Source: JAKAQB01 sp027320105
GTDB taxonomy: Bacteria; Actinomycetota; Acidimicrobiia; Acidimicrobiales; Palsa-688
Direction: 5' to 3'
Assembly (NCBI GenBank): GCA_027320105.1
Contig: DAHVMA010000068.1
Coordinates: forward strand, 44,182 to 108,181
DNA length: 64,000 bases
Shown: positions 7,901 through 16,636 of the stretch, in pieces
How positions within the stretch are numbered: position 1 is the stretch's first letter
How the letters are laid out: each line of letters starts with the position of its first letter
Translations under genes and position numbers: made by a program
The notes under the pieces: model-generated
Told to the model about the DNA's origin: nothing
Databases searched by the model: none
Seen by the model: the letters and a program-made list of their open reading frames with translations, nothing else

Positions 7901-9030
7901 CGGGGACAGGGCGGCAGCGAGCGTTCGCGGTCATCGCCGGCGGTGGGACGGGCGGTCACGTCACCCCCGCTCTTGCCATCGGCGGGGCCCTGGTCGCCGC
8001 TGGCCACCAGCGCGACAGCATCCTCTTCGTCGGCTCCCGCCGAGGGATGGAGCGTGACATGGTCCCGGCGGCCGGCTTCCCCGTCGAGCTGCTGCCCGGT
8101 CGTGGCCTCGTGCGCCGCGTCAGCCGGGACAACCTCGGCGCCGCAGCCGGGCTCGCCGTCGCTACCGCCCGGGCCGTGGTCCTGATCCGCCGGCGGCGGC
8201 CGGTGGTGCTCGTGTCCGTCGGTGGCTACGCTGCCGCTCCCGCCGCCGTGGCAGCGGTGCTCTGGCGGGTCCCGATCGTGCTGGCCGAGGCCAACGCCGT
8301 GCCGGGGGCGGTGCACAAGCTGCTTGCCCGGTTCGCCCGGGCCTCGGCCGTGTCGTTCCCGGACACGCCGCTCCCCCGGGCGGTGGTGACGGGCAACCCG
8401 ATCCGGGAGCAGATGCAGCACGTGGACCGCAGCCTCCGGGGCCGCCAGGCGGCGCGTGAGGCGCTCGGCTACCCGGCTTCGGCCTTCCTCGTCGCCGTCG
8501 GGGGCGGCTCGCTCGGTGCGGGCAGGATCAACGAGGCGGTGCTCGGAGTCGTCGACGCCTGGCGGGAGCGCAGCGACGTGGCCGTCCACCACATCGTCGG
8601 TGCCCGCAATGCCGAGGACCTTGCTCGCCGCCGGCCGGAGCTGCCGGAGGCGGGGATCGTCTACCGGCAGGTTCCCTTCGAGGAGCGGATGGACCTGGTG
8701 TATGCGGCGGCGGACGTCGCTGTGCACCGCTCGGGGGCGAGCACCGTCGCCGAGCTGGCGGCCGCCGGCCTCCCGTCGGTGCTCGTCCCGCTTCCCCGGT
8801 CGCCAGGAGACCACCAGACCCGCAACGCGAGGAGCATGGCGGCGGCAGGCGGAGCGGTGGTCGTCGCCGACGACCGGCTCGACGCCGACCGGCTCGCCGC
8901 CGAGCTCGACGACCTGCGAGCCCACCCGGAGCGACTCTCCGCCATGGGCGACGCGGCACGCACCCTCGCGGTCCCCGACGCCGCCCACCGCGTGGCCGCC
9001 CTGGTCGAGGAGCAGGCGCGGCGTGGCTGA
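7897..9030 (+). CDS. murG: Lipid II synthase MurG
   Basis: A 377-residue GT-B glycosyltransferase that adds GlcNAc to lipid I on the inner membrane face. The signature G-loop AGGGTGGHVTPALAI starts near residue 14, the second loop reads SVGGYAAAPA, and the donor-binding region shows VGGGSLGAGRIN, HRSGASTVAEL and GDHQTRNA. The GTG start overlaps the ftsW stop by 4 bases. Length is normal for the family. Confidence 0.97.
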   Translation: MTGTGRQRAFAVIAGGGTGGHVTPALAIGGALVAAGHQRDSILFVGSRRGMERDMVPAAGFPVELLPGRGLVRRVSRDNLGAAAGLAVATARAVVLIRRRRPVVLVSVGGYAAAPAAVAAVLWRVPIVLAEANAVPGAVHKLLARFARASAVSFPDTPLPRAVVTGNPIREQMQHVDRSLRGRQAAREALGYPASAFLVAVGGGSLGAGRINEAVLGVVDAWRERSDVAVHHIVGARNAEDLARRRPELPEAGIVYRQVPFEERMDLVYAAADVAVHRSGASTVAELAAAGLPSVLVPLPRSPGDHQTRNARSMAAAGGAVVVADDRLDADRLAAELDDLRAHPERLSAMGDAARTLAVPDAAHRVAALVEEQARRG

Positions 9031-10495
9031 ACGCGTCCAAGGGGCGACCGAGGTGCACCTGCGACCGCAGGACCTGCAGCGAGCTCAGCGGATCCACATC
9101 GTCGGGGCCGGCGGGGCGGCGATGAGCGGCCTGGCGACCATCCTCGCCACCATGGGGCATTCCGTCACCGGCAGCGACCGCAGCGACTCCGCCGTCGTGG
9201 CGCGGTTGCGCCGTCAGGGGATCCCGGTCAGGGTGGGCCACGACCCCCCCGACCTCACCGGGGCCGAGCTGGTCGCTGCGTCCTCGGCGGTGCCGCGCTC
9301 CAACGCCGAGCTCCTCGAGGCGGACCGGCTCTGCATCCCCGTCGTCCGCCGCGCCCAGGTCCTCGCCGCGCTGTGCGCCCTCCGTCGCACGGTCGCGGTC
9401 GCCGGCACGAAGGGCAAGACCACCACCACAGCGATGGTGGTGCACATCCTCGAGCAGGCGGGGGAGCGCCCGTCGTTCCTCGTCGGCGGTGAGCTGCGCG
9501 GCATCGGCGGCGTCGACGGCGGAGCCCGGTGGGTCGCCGACAGCCAATGGTTGGTCGTGGAGGCCGACGAGAGCGACGGTACGTTCCTCCGCTTGCCGGT
9601 CGAGGCGGCCGTGGTCACCAACATCGAGGAGGACCACCTCGACTTCTACGGCTCGATGGACGCCCTCCGACGGGCGTTCAACACCTTCGCCAGCGGAGCC
9701 TCGCGCATCCGGGTGGTTGGCGTCGACACACCCGCGTCGTCCGCCCTGGCCGAGCGCCTCGGGGACGTGACGACCTACGGCACCTCGCCGGGCGCGGCCG
9801 TCCGGGTAGCCGAGGTCCGCACCGAGCGGGACCGCTCGTCGTTCGTCCTCCAGCCAGGCGGCGGATCCCCGCCTGTCCCCGTCCTGCTTCCCGTGCCCGG
9901 GGTCCACAACGTGCGCAACGCAGCGGGTGCGATCGCCGTCACCACCCGGCTCGGGATCACGGTGCGCACCGCCGTCGCTGCCCTCGGCGGCTACCGGCCC
10001 GTCGGCCGGCGCTTCGAGTGGCGGGGGGAGCGCGGCGGGATCGCGTTCATCGACGACTACGCCCACGTTCCGAGCGCCGTCACCGCTGCCATAGCGACGG
10101 CGCGTGCCGGGGGGTGGGACCGGGTCGTGGCCGTCTTCCAGCCTCACCTCTTCAGCCGGACCGTGGCGCTCGGCCCCGGCATCGGCGCCGCCCTCGCAGC
10201 GGCGGACCTTGTCGTCGTCACCGACGTGTACGCCTCCCGGGAGCAGCCGGTCGCCGGCGTTGACGGGCGCATCGTCGCCGATGCCGCCCGGCTGGCCGGC
10301 CCCGATATCGAGGTCCGCTACGAGGCCGACCGGCACCGGCTGGCGGAGGCCGTGAGGCCCCTTCTGCGCCCCGGCGACCTCTGCCTCACCATCGGCGCAG
10401 GGGATATCACCACCCTGGCCGACGAGCTCCTCACCGAGGAGGCTGCTGCCGGCGAGGCTGCTGCCGGCGAGGCGCCCGACGGTCCGGGCGAATGA
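9023..10495 (+). CDS. murC: UDP-MurNAc--L-alanine ligase MurC, with altered motifs
   Basis: A 490-residue Mur ligase in the murC position. The N-terminal Rossmann motif HIVGAGGAAMSGLA, VEADESDGTF, TNIEEDHLDFYG, VPGVHNVRNAAGAI and RRFEW identify MurC, which joins L-Ala to UDP-MurNAc. Two motifs depart from the family: the ATP loop reads GTKGKTTTT where GTHGKTTT is usual, and the third-domain motif reads DDYAHVPSA where DDYGHHPTE is usual. The GTG start overlaps murG by 8 bases. The C-terminus carries two perfect copies of a 15-base repeat (10439-10468, encoding AAAGE twice). Confidence 0.9.
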   Translation: MAERVQGATEVHLRPQDLQRAQRIHIVGAGGAAMSGLATILATMGHSVTGSDRSDSAVVARLRRQGIPVRVGHDPPDLTGAELVAASSAVPRSNAELLEADRLCIPVVRRAQVLAALCALRRTVAVAGTKGKTTTTAMVVHILEQAGERPSFLVGGELRGIGGVDGGARWVADSQWLVVEADESDGTFLRLPVEAAVVTNIEEDHLDFYGSMDALRRAFNTFASGASRIRVVGVDTPASSALAERLGDVTTYGTSPGAAVRVAEVRTERDRSSFVLQPGGGSPPVPVLLPVPGVHNVRNAAGAIAVTTRLGITVRTAVAALGGYRPVGRRFEWRGERGGIAFIDDYAHVPSAVTAAIATARAGGWDRVVAVFQPHLFSRTVALGPGIGAALAAADLVVVTDVYASREQPVAGVDGRIVADAARLAGPDIEVRYEADRHRLAEAVRPLLRPGDLCLTIGAGDITTLADELLTEEAAAGEAAAGEAPDGPGE

Positions 10496-11523
10496 GCGCG
10501 GCAGGCTTGCCGGCGCCCGCCGGCGGGGCGGCACCCCCTGCCGTCGAAGCGGCGCTCAGCGAGCTCGGGGAGGCGGCGACACGGGACGGGCCTCTTGGGG
10601 CTCTGACTACGTACCGCGTGGGAGGCCGAGCGGCGGTGCTCGTGAAGGTGAGGGGCTCGGAGGACCTGCGGCGGGCGGCGGCCGCCGCCGCCGCATCCGG
10701 CCTGCCCGTGCTCGTCGTCGGGCGGGGCTCCAACCTCCTCGTGTCCGACGCCGGCTTCGGCGGCATCGCCGTGCTGCTCGACGCCGAGGCGTTCGGGGGC
10801 TTGGAGGTGCGCCACGAAGGCGACGACGCCGTCGTGGTCCGGGCCGGCGGCGCCCTCGCCCTGCCCGCCCTGGCGCGCCGCAGCGTCGAGGCGGGTGTGG
10901 GGGGCCTCGAGTGGGCCGTCGGTGTCCCCGGCTCCGTCGGCGGGGGAGTGCGGATGAACGCAGGTGGCCACGGCTCCGACGTCGCTGCGTCGCTGCGGTG
11001 TGCGACGGTCGTCGACCTCGCCGGCCCGGCGGCCGCCACAGCGCGCGAGCTCGGTCCAGCACAGCTCGCCCACGGCTACCGCCGCTCGTCGATACAGGCA
11101 TCGCAGGTCGTGACCGGGGCCGATCTTGTCGGGGTGCGGGGTGACCCCGAGCAGGGCCGGGCGACCATCCGCGCCATCGTGGCCTGGCGGCGCGAGCATC
11201 AGCCTGGTGGCCAGAACGCCGGCTCCGTGTTCACCAACCCTGTTCCGGCCGGCGACGCCCCGACGCGCAGCGCCGGGGCGCTCATCGAAGCGGCAGGCAT
11301 GAAGGGCTACCGGCTCCGGACCGCTGAGGTGTCGGCCAAGCACGCCAACTTCATCCAGGCGGACCCAGGCGGCTCCGCCGACGATGTGCACCGGCTGTTG
11401 TGGCAGGTGCAGGCCCGGGTGGCGGAGCGCTTTGGCGTCGAGCTCCACACCGAGATCCGTCTGGTTGGGTTCGAATCCTCAACGTCTAGTCGATCGTTAG
11501 CTTCTGGAGAGCCTCCCGCATGA
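10492..11523 (+). CDS. murB: UDP-N-acetylenolpyruvoylglucosamine reductase MurB
   Basis: A 343-residue FAD enzyme that reduces UDP-GlcNAc-enolpyruvate to UDP-MurNAc. Landmarks are TTYRVGGRA, VVGRGSNLLVSDAGF (FAD binding), GVPGSVGGGVRMNAG, GQNAGSVFTNP containing the proton-donor Ser, SAKHANFI and the terminal Glu in LHTEIRLVG. About 15 low-complexity residues follow that motif. It overlaps both neighbours by 4 bases. Having murB between murC and ftsQ is common in other phyla and some actinobacteria. Confidence 0.96.
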   Translation: MSAAGLPAPAGGAAPPAVEAALSELGEAATRDGPLGALTTYRVGGRAAVLVKVRGSEDLRRAAAAAAASGLPVLVVGRGSNLLVSDAGFGGIAVLLDAEAFGGLEVRHEGDDAVVVRAGGALALPALARRSVEAGVGGLEWAVGVPGSVGGGVRMNAGGHGSDVAASLRCATVVDLAGPAAATARELGPAQLAHGYRRSSIQASQVVTGADLVGVRGDPEQGRATIRAIVAWRREHQPGGQNAGSVFTNPVPAGDAPTRSAGALIEAAGMKGYRLRTAEVSAKHANFIQADPGGSADDVHRLLWQVQARVAERFGVELHTEIRLVGFESSTSSRSLASGEPPA

Positions 11524-12458
11524 GGACGTCGGCACCCGCTCAGCCGGCGGTCGAGGGAGTACTGCCGATTGACCCTCGGATACATCAACGTCGAGTTGAA
11601 GTCGAGCATGCGCAGCGGAGACGGAGCCGGAGGGTCCTCCTCGGCCTCCTCATCGTCGGGACGCTGGTGGGGGGCGGGTTCGTCGCGCTGCACTCGTCGC
11701 TGCTCGGCGTCAGGCGGGTGGTGGTCGTTGGCCCCGACCAGGCCGGTCCCGCGGCGCTGATGGAAGCGGCCGGCATCCGCCGGGGCGAGCCGCTCGTGGA
11801 CGTCGCGCCGGGACGCGCGGCGCGACGTCTCGAAGGGTTGCCGTGGGTGAGGACTGCCGTCGTGCGCCGGCACTGGCCTGGCACCGTTCGCATCAGCCTC
11901 ACCGAGCGCGTCGCCGTTGCCCAGGTGGCCGCCACCGAGGGCGCGCCGGGGCCGGTGGCCCTCGTCGACGTGACGGGTCGGGTGCTCGCCGACGAACCGG
12001 CCGAGGTCAGCGGCCTGCCCCTCCTCGCAGGCGTGGGTGGTTCTATACCCGTCGGGGGTTGGCTGCCGGGCTCGCCCGGAGCGCCCACCGGCGCGGGGAG
12101 GGGAGCTGCCGGCGGGGTCGCCGGAGCCGGCGCGAGCGGACCAACGCTCGAGGCGGCGCTGGTCCTGGCCGCCGCCCTCGACGCCGACCACCTCTCGGCG
12201 ACGCGCGTCGATGCCAGCGCCGGCACGGCGATCGCCGTCATCGCCGGCGGGGCCACGACAGTCACCTTCGGCACGCTCCGGGATCTCACTGCCAAGTTGC
12301 ACGTGCTCCAAGCGCTCGCAGCGTCGGGGGCGTTGCACGACGCCGGCGCGGTGGACCTCGAGGTCGCCGACCGGCCAACAGTGACGCCGAGGGGAGTGCG
12401 CGTCGGAGGGGTGGGTGCTGCGTCGGGGGCGGCTCCGACCGGGACGGGCCAAGGGTGA
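11520..12458 (+). CDS. ftsQ: Cell division protein FtsQ (POTRA domain)
   Basis: A 312-residue bitopic protein: a basic cytoplasmic tail of about 38 residues, one transmembrane helix (about 39-61, VLLGLLIVGTLVGGGFVALH), an extracytoplasmic POTRA domain (LLGVRRVVVVGPDQAGPAAL) and the FtsQ beta domain with LEGLPWVRTAVVRRHWPGTVRISLTERVAVA. It links FtsL/FtsB-type proteins to the septal synthase. A Gly/Ala-rich insert lies around residues 175-205. It overlaps murB by 4 bases and ends the first division transcription block. Confidence 0.92.
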   Translation: MRTSAPAQPAVEGVLPIDPRIHQRRVEVEHAQRRRSRRVLLGLLIVGTLVGGGFVALHSSLLGVRRVVVVGPDQAGPAALMEAAGIRRGEPLVDVAPGRAARRLEGLPWVRTAVVRRHWPGTVRISLTERVAVAQVAATEGAPGPVALVDVTGRVLADEPAEVSGLPLLAGVGGSIPVGGWLPGSPGAPTGAGRGAAGGVAGAGASGPTLEAALVLAAALDADHLSATRVDASAGTAIAVIAGGATTVTFGTLRDLTAKLHVLQALAASGALHDAGAVDLEVADRPTVTPRGVRVGGVGAASGAAPTGTGQG

Positions 12459-12828
12459 AGGTCTGCATGACCGTCGTGGTGGGATCTGCTCTTGATTCGG
12501 GCACCCGGTCGCCAGTACTGTCCGCCGAACGACGCGGGGCCGACGCGCGGACCTTCATGTTGACATTGAGGAAATGGCCGTGGGTTGCCCTCGTTCCTGC
12601 ATGGCGTACCCTGACCGACGGGTCGGGGCTGCTCTACTCGGAGGCCCACACGATCCCTGCCCGCACCACGGTGCATCGCACTCGACGGCGCCGCGGCGCC
12701 GGGCGCGGGCCGAATGCCACAGCCCGCCGCCAGCGTGCCGTCGCCGTGGCCCGTTGGCTGTCCCATCCCAAGCTCACCCCGGCGGCCACGTCCGTCCCGG
12801 CCCGTTGATGCGCCCTGGAGGCACCCGC
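12459..12828 (+). promoter_or_regulatory. ftsQ-ftsZ intergenic region with candidate ftsZ promoter
   Basis: This 370-base gap has no credible gene. TTGCCC at 12585-12590 and TACCCT at 12607-12612 with a 16-base spacer form a plausible promoter, and a perfect TTGACA -35 hexamer sits at 12560-12565 without a good -10. A transcript from here would have a leader of about 210 bases. ftsZ has its own GGAGG ribosome binding site 8 bases before the ATG. Confidence 0.5.
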
Positions 12829-13896
12829 ATGCCCGGATCCGCTCAGAACTACATCGCCGTCATCAAGGTCGTCGGGATCGGCGGCGGCGGGGTCAACGCG
12901 GTCAACCGCATGATCGATGCCGGGCTGAAGGGGGTCGAGTTCATCGCCGTCAACACCGACGCGCAGGCGTTGCTCATGAGTGACGCAGACGTGAAGCTCG
13001 ACATCGGGCGACAGCTCACGCGTGGGCTCGGCGCGGGCAGCGACCCGGAGGTGGGTCGTCAGGCGGCCGAGGAGCACAAGGAGGAGATCCAGGAGGTCCT
13101 GAAGGGCGCCGACATGGTGTTCATCACCGCCGGCAAGGGCGGTGGGACCGGCACGGGCGGTGCTCCCGTCGTCGCCGAGATCGCCAAGTCCCTCTCCGCC
13201 CTCACGATCGGGGTGGTCACCCGCCCGTTCTCGTTCGAGGGCCGGCGCCGCTCGGAGCAGGCGGAGCTCGGCATCCAGCACCTCAAGGCCGCCGTCGACA
13301 CGCTCATAGTGATCCCCAACGACCGGCTCCTCACGGTGTCCAACGACAAGACCTCGATGGTGAACGCCTTCAAGATGGCTGACGAGATCCTGCTGCAGGG
13401 GGTGCAGGGCATCACCGACCTCATCACCACACCCGGCCTGATAAACACCGACTTCGCCGACGTGAAGATGATCATGAGCAACGCCGGCACTGCCATCATG
13501 GGCATCGGCACGGCGTCGGGTGAGAACCGGGCGTTGACGGCGGCGAAGCTTGCTATCACCTCACCGTTGCTCGAGGCGTCGATCGAAGGGGCGCGGGGGA
13601 TCCTGCTCAACATCGCCGGGGGAAGCGACCTGGGCCTCTTCGAGGTCAACGAGGCCGCCGAGATAATCCACGGTGTCGCCCATCCCGACGCCAACATCAT
13701 CTTCGGCCAGGTCATCGACGATGCCATGGGGGACGAGGTCCGGGTCACGGTGATCGCTGCAGGCTTCGACAACTCGGGTATGGCACCGTCGGCGCGGGGC
13801 GGTGGCCTCGGCCTCGGCGAGGACCGGGAGCTCGAGGCGCTGGAGGAGGACGCCCTCGCTGACGACGAGTTCGACGTCCCGGACTTCCTCAAGTAG
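12829..13896 (+). CDS. ftsZ: Cell division GTPase FtsZ
   Basis: A 355-residue tubulin homologue that forms the division ring. It shows VVGIGGGGVNAVNRM, VNTDAQAL, the tubulin signature GKGGGTGTGGAPVVA, the NDRLL and DEILLQGVQGITDLIT blocks, the T7 catalytic loop NTDFADVKMIM, and the conserved C-terminal tail DDEFDVPDFLK that binds SepF. The linker before the tail is short, about 20 residues. There is no ftsA, as is normal in actinobacteria; SepF encoded two genes downstream is the expected membrane anchor. Confidence 0.98.
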   Translation: MPGSAQNYIAVIKVVGIGGGGVNAVNRMIDAGLKGVEFIAVNTDAQALLMSDADVKLDIGRQLTRGLGAGSDPEVGRQAAEEHKEEIQEVLKGADMVFITAGKGGGTGTGGAPVVAEIAKSLSALTIGVVTRPFSFEGRRRSEQAELGIQHLKAAVDTLIVIPNDRLLTVSNDKTSMVNAFKMADEILLQGVQGITDLITTPGLINTDFADVKMIMSNAGTAIMGIGTASGENRALTAAKLAITSPLLEASIEGARGILLNIAGGSDLGLFEVNEAAEIIHGVAHPDANIIFGQVIDDAMGDEVRVTVIAAGFDNSGMAPSARGGGLGLGEDRELEALEEDALADDEFDVPDFLK

Positions 13897-13904
13897 CCGG
13901 CCGC

Positions 13905-14588
13905 GTGCACGCCGGAGCCGACCGTACGATCGAAGTGGAGGATGTCGCTCGGCGCCTCGCCGAGGTGCGGGCGCGCATCTCCGCGGTCGGGGACCCCGAT
14001 CGGGTCAGGATCGTCGCGGTCACCAAGGGCTTCGGAGCGGAGGCGGTCCGGGCCGTCGCCGCGGCCGGCCTGCAGGAATGCGGTGAGAACTACGCCCAGG
14101 AACTGCTGGCGAAGGCGCAGGTCTCTCCGCCCGGGGTGCGGTGGCACTTCCTCGGCGCCCCGCAGCGCAACAAGATGGCCGCTCTGGGGCCTGTCGTCGC
14201 CCTGTGGCAGGCGGTGGACCGCCTGGCGGTGGTCGAGCGGCTGGCCAGGATCGCCCCGGGAGCGCCCCTGCTCGTGCAGGTCGATGTCGTGGGCGCCCCC
14301 GGGAAGGCCGGCTGCCCCCCGGATGAGGTGGCCGGCCTCGTCGAACGCTCCCGCCAGCTCGGCCTCGACGCGCGGGGATTGATGGTGGTCGGACCCGCCG
14401 GTGACCCGCATGGGGCCCAGGAGGCGTTCGCCAGCGTCGCCGCTCTCGGGCGATCGCTCGGGCTGGCGGAGCTGTCCATGGGGATGACTGATGACTTCGA
14501 GGCGGCGGTGGCCGCCGGGTCGACGATGGTCCGGCTCGGTCGGGTCCTGTTCGGTCCGCGACCGGGTCGGACCGCCGCGCGACGATAG
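13905..14588 (+). CDS. YggS/YlmE family PLP-binding homeostasis protein
   Basis: A 227-residue single-domain PLP protein of the YggS/PLPHP family, which buffers pyridoxal phosphate rather than catalysing a known reaction. The PLP lysine is in IVAVTKGFGAEAVR near residue 45; other family marks are ECGENYAQELLAKA, WHFLGAPQRNK, and the phosphate-binding LSMGMTDDFEAAVAAGSTMVRLGRVLFG. It starts with GTG 8 bases after ftsZ, the standard position in the actinobacterial dcw tail; the PgeF/YlmD gene often found between them is absent. Confidence 0.94.
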   Translation: MHAGADRTIEVEDVARRLAEVRARISAVGDPDRVRIVAVTKGFGAEAVRAVAAAGLQECGENYAQELLAKAQVSPPGVRWHFLGAPQRNKMAALGPVVALWQAVDRLAVVERLARIAPGAPLLVQVDVVGAPGKAGCPPDEVAGLVERSRQLGLDARGLMVVGPAGDPHGAQEAFASVAALGRSLGLAELSMGMTDDFEAAVAAGSTMVRLGRVLFGPRPGRTAARR

Positions 14589-14611
14589 GCTTGCTCAACG
14601 GAGGGTTCTGA

Positions 14612-15139
14612 ATGGCCGGTTTCATGCGAAAGGCGATGGTGTTCCTCGGGCTCGACGACGAAGAGCTCGACGACTACGACGCCTCCGCTTACGAGCCGGA
14701 CGTGGCGGTCGCCCCGCAAGGAGCGCGCCGGTACGCGTCCGATGTGGCTGACGTCGCACCTGTCGAGCAGCCTCGCGGCATCCGGCCGCTTCCCCGGGAT
14801 CCGGTCGACCCGAGCGGTCCGGTGGCCGTTCCGCGGCCGCGGCCGGTCGTCGCCATGCCGGGCGCCAAGGTGCACGTGGTCGCGCCAGCCCGGTTCTCCG
14901 ACGCCCAGGAGATCGGTGACCGCTTCCGGGGCGGCCAGCCGGTGATCGTCAACCTGCAGACGGGCGAGGACCCGGGGCTGGCGCGGCGGATGATCGACTT
15001 CTGCAGCGGCGTGACCTACGCCCTTTCGGGAAGCATGGACAAGGTGGCCGACCAGGTCTTCCTGCTCACGCCCAACAACGTGGAGGTCTCCGCCGAAGAG
15101 AAGCGGCGGCTGCGCGACCAGGGCCTGTACCGGTCGTGA
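14612..15139 (+). CDS. sepF: FtsZ-membrane anchor SepF
   Basis: A 175-residue SepF. An N-terminal amphipathic membrane-targeting segment (AGFMRKAMVFLGL) precedes an acidic, Pro-rich linker (about 16-85) and the compact FtsZ-binding domain (about 90-160) with RFSDAQEIGDRFRGGQPVIVNLQTGEDPGLARRMIDFCSGVTYAL-type features. It tethers the FtsZ C-terminal tail to the membrane in place of FtsA. A good ribosome binding site, GGAGGG, precedes the ATG. Confidence 0.96.
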   Translation: MAGFMRKAMVFLGLDDEELDDYDASAYEPDVAVAPQGARRYASDVADVAPVEQPRGIRPLPRDPVDPSGPVAVPRPRPVVAMPGAKVHVVAPARFSDAQEIGDRFRGGQPVIVNLQTGEDPGLARRMIDFCSGVTYALSGSMDKVADQVFLLTPNNVEVSAEEKRRLRDQGLYRS

Positions 15140-15146
15140 CCGCCTG

Positions 15147-15410
15147 ATGTTCATCGCCAGTCGGCCGCTCTACGACCTCGGCCAGGTGTACGTGATCATC
15201 ATGGTCGTCCGGGCCGTCCTGAGCTTCTTCCCCTATTCGGGGGACTCACCCCTCAACCCCGTCCGTCGCGTCGTCACCGTCGTGACCGAGCCCGTCCTCG
15301 CCCCGTTCCGGCGCCTCATCCCTCCCGCGGGGGCCATCGACCTGTCGTTCATCGTGGCGTTCATCGTCGTCGAGGTCATCGTCGACACCGTGCTGATCCG
15401 CATTCCCTGA
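15147..15410 (+). CDS. YggT family membrane protein
   Basis: An 87-residue protein with two hydrophobic segments (about 12-29 and 66-84) separated by the conserved loop NPVRRVVTVVTEPVLAPFRRLIPPAG, which is diagnostic of the YggT family. Its biochemical role is not established, but it is a standing member of the sepF-divIVA segment and is thought to act in envelope or division processes. It lies 7 bases after sepF. Confidence 0.92.
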   Translation: MFIASRPLYDLGQVYVIIMVVRAVLSFFPYSGDSPLNPVRRVVTVVTEPVLAPFRRLIPPAGAIDLSFIVAFIVVEVIVDTVLIRIP

Positions 15411-15445
15411 TCCGGGTGGTCCGCGTCGGGCGCCGCTGCCCCAGC

Positions 15446-15451
15446 TAGCAT
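15446..15451 (+). promoter_or_regulatory. -10 hexamer of divIVA (leaderless)
   Basis: TAGCAT lies 8 bases before the divIVA ATG, with no ribosome binding site between, so divIVA may have its own leaderless transcript. Confidence 0.45.
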
Positions 15452-15459
15452 CCGGGCGC

Positions 15460-16503
15460 ATGGAGGTCTCCCCGAAGACGTTCCGAGAGGTCGAGTTCCG
15501 CGAGAAGCTGCGCGGCTACCACCCGGAGGACGTTGACCAGTTCCTGGAGCAGATGGCCACAGGTGTGGAGGTCCTCCAAGATCGCCTCCGCCAGGCCGTC
15601 GAGCGGGCGCAGCGCGCCGAGCAGATGGCCGCCGAGGCAGGCACCAGCGACGAGACCCTGCGACGCACCCTCGTGCTGGCGCAGCGCACGGCTGACCTCG
15701 CCGTGCAGGAGGCCCGGGAGCAGGCAGCGCGCATCGTGTCCTCCGCCGAGCAGAGAGCGCAGGCGATGCTCACCGAGGCCGAGGAGCGGGCCCGTAGGCT
15801 CCACAACGAGGCGCTCGCCGATGTGCACGCCGAGCTGGGGAAGCTCGAGGCGACACGCTTACGCTCGCAGCAGGAGGTCGACGGGTTGGAGCGATGGGCG
15901 GCCGAGCAGCGTGCCCACCTCATAGGAGCCCTCCAAGACGCCCTGGAGATGCTCGACGGCGGGGGGCTGACGAGCCCACCACCGAGGAGCACACCGCTCG
16001 AGGCGCCCCGGGCTCCAGCGGCCGGCCGGCCGGCCCCGCTGGCCGACACCACCGGCTCACCGCTCGCTATCGGGGGCTCAGGATCGGCGGCGCCGGCGGC
16101 GCCCCCGCCGATGCCAGGGCCGCCCACGGCAACGGCCCCGCCGGTGGGCGACACGTCACCGGCCAGCGGTGCCTCGCCGGTCGGTGGCCCCAGCGGAACC
16201 TCCTCGGCTGCCCCCAGCGTGCCGGCGCCGGCCGAGGAAGCCCACGGACAGGGCCCCGTCGACGATCCGCCGTCGGGTGCCGGCACGCCGACGCCCGGCG
16301 CCGATGCGGGAGCGTCACGTTCGGAGCAGGACACCGGCGGCCACACCGTCGATGTGGCCAGCCCCAGCGGCTACGGCGTGCCCCGCCCCTCTGACGACGG
16401 GTACGAGGGCGGCCCCGACGAGGAGGCGCTGGACAACTTCTTCCACGGCAACGAGTACGGCGACGACCGGCGGTTCGGCGGCAGGCTCCGCCGCCGGCGC
16501 TGA
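15460..16503 (+). CDS. divIVA: DivIVA-domain polar/septal scaffold protein
   Basis: A 347-residue protein with an N-terminal DivIVA membrane-curvature domain (SPKTFREVEFREKLRGYHPEDVDQFLEQMA, residues 4-35), a long Ala/Glu/Arg-rich coiled coil to about residue 165, then about 160 residues of Pro/Gly/Ala/Ser-rich disordered sequence and an acidic-to-basic end (DEEALDNFFHGNEYGDDRRFGGRLRRRR). In actinobacteria DivIVA (Wag31) organises polar growth. The large disordered tail is longer than in mycobacterial Wag31. Confidence 0.93.
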   Translation: MEVSPKTFREVEFREKLRGYHPEDVDQFLEQMATGVEVLQDRLRQAVERAQRAEQMAAEAGTSDETLRRTLVLAQRTADLAVQEAREQAARIVSSAEQRAQAMLTEAEERARRLHNEALADVHAELGKLEATRLRSQQEVDGLERWAAEQRAHLIGALQDALEMLDGGGLTSPPPRSTPLEAPRAPAAGRPAPLADTTGSPLAIGGSGSAAPAAPPPMPGPPTATAPPVGDTSPASGASPVGGPSGTSSAAPSVPAPAEEAHGQGPVDDPPSGAGTPTPGADAGASRSEQDTGGHTVDVASPSGYGVPRPSDDGYEGGPDEEALDNFFHGNEYGDDRRFGGRLRRRR

Positions 16504-16510
16504 CGGACCG

Positions 16511-16540
16511 GCGTCGGGCGGCGTCGGGCGGCGTCGGGCG
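16511..16540 (+). repeat. 10-bp tandem repeat, three copies
   Basis: GCGTCGGGCG is repeated exactly three times end to end just after divIVA. It lies in the 133-base gap before the next gene, which holds nothing else recognisable. Confidence 0.85.
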
Positions 16541-16636
16541 GAACGAGGCGGCGGGATGCATCGTCGCCAGGCGCGAGCTGGTAGCCGGATGCCCGTCGGT
16601 CTCCGGATGGCCGGGCGCGGGCAGAGGGATGCGTAG

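Noticed and set aside
11455..11490. GTTGGGTTCGAATCCTCAAC resembles a tRNA T-arm at the end of murB
   Set aside because: It lies within and just after the conserved MurB C-terminal motif, and there is no acceptor, D or anticodon arm upstream and no CCA end; treated as chance.
12554..12808. Open frame MLTLRKWPWVALVPAW between ftsQ and ftsZ
   Set aside because: The product becomes basic low-complexity sequence without a family and covers the predicted ftsZ promoter; judged non-coding.
16511..16540. Short tandem repeats here and at 31114, 38687 and 23743 considered as CRISPR
   Set aside because: Units are 10-17 bases, directly adjacent without spacers, and no cas genes are present.
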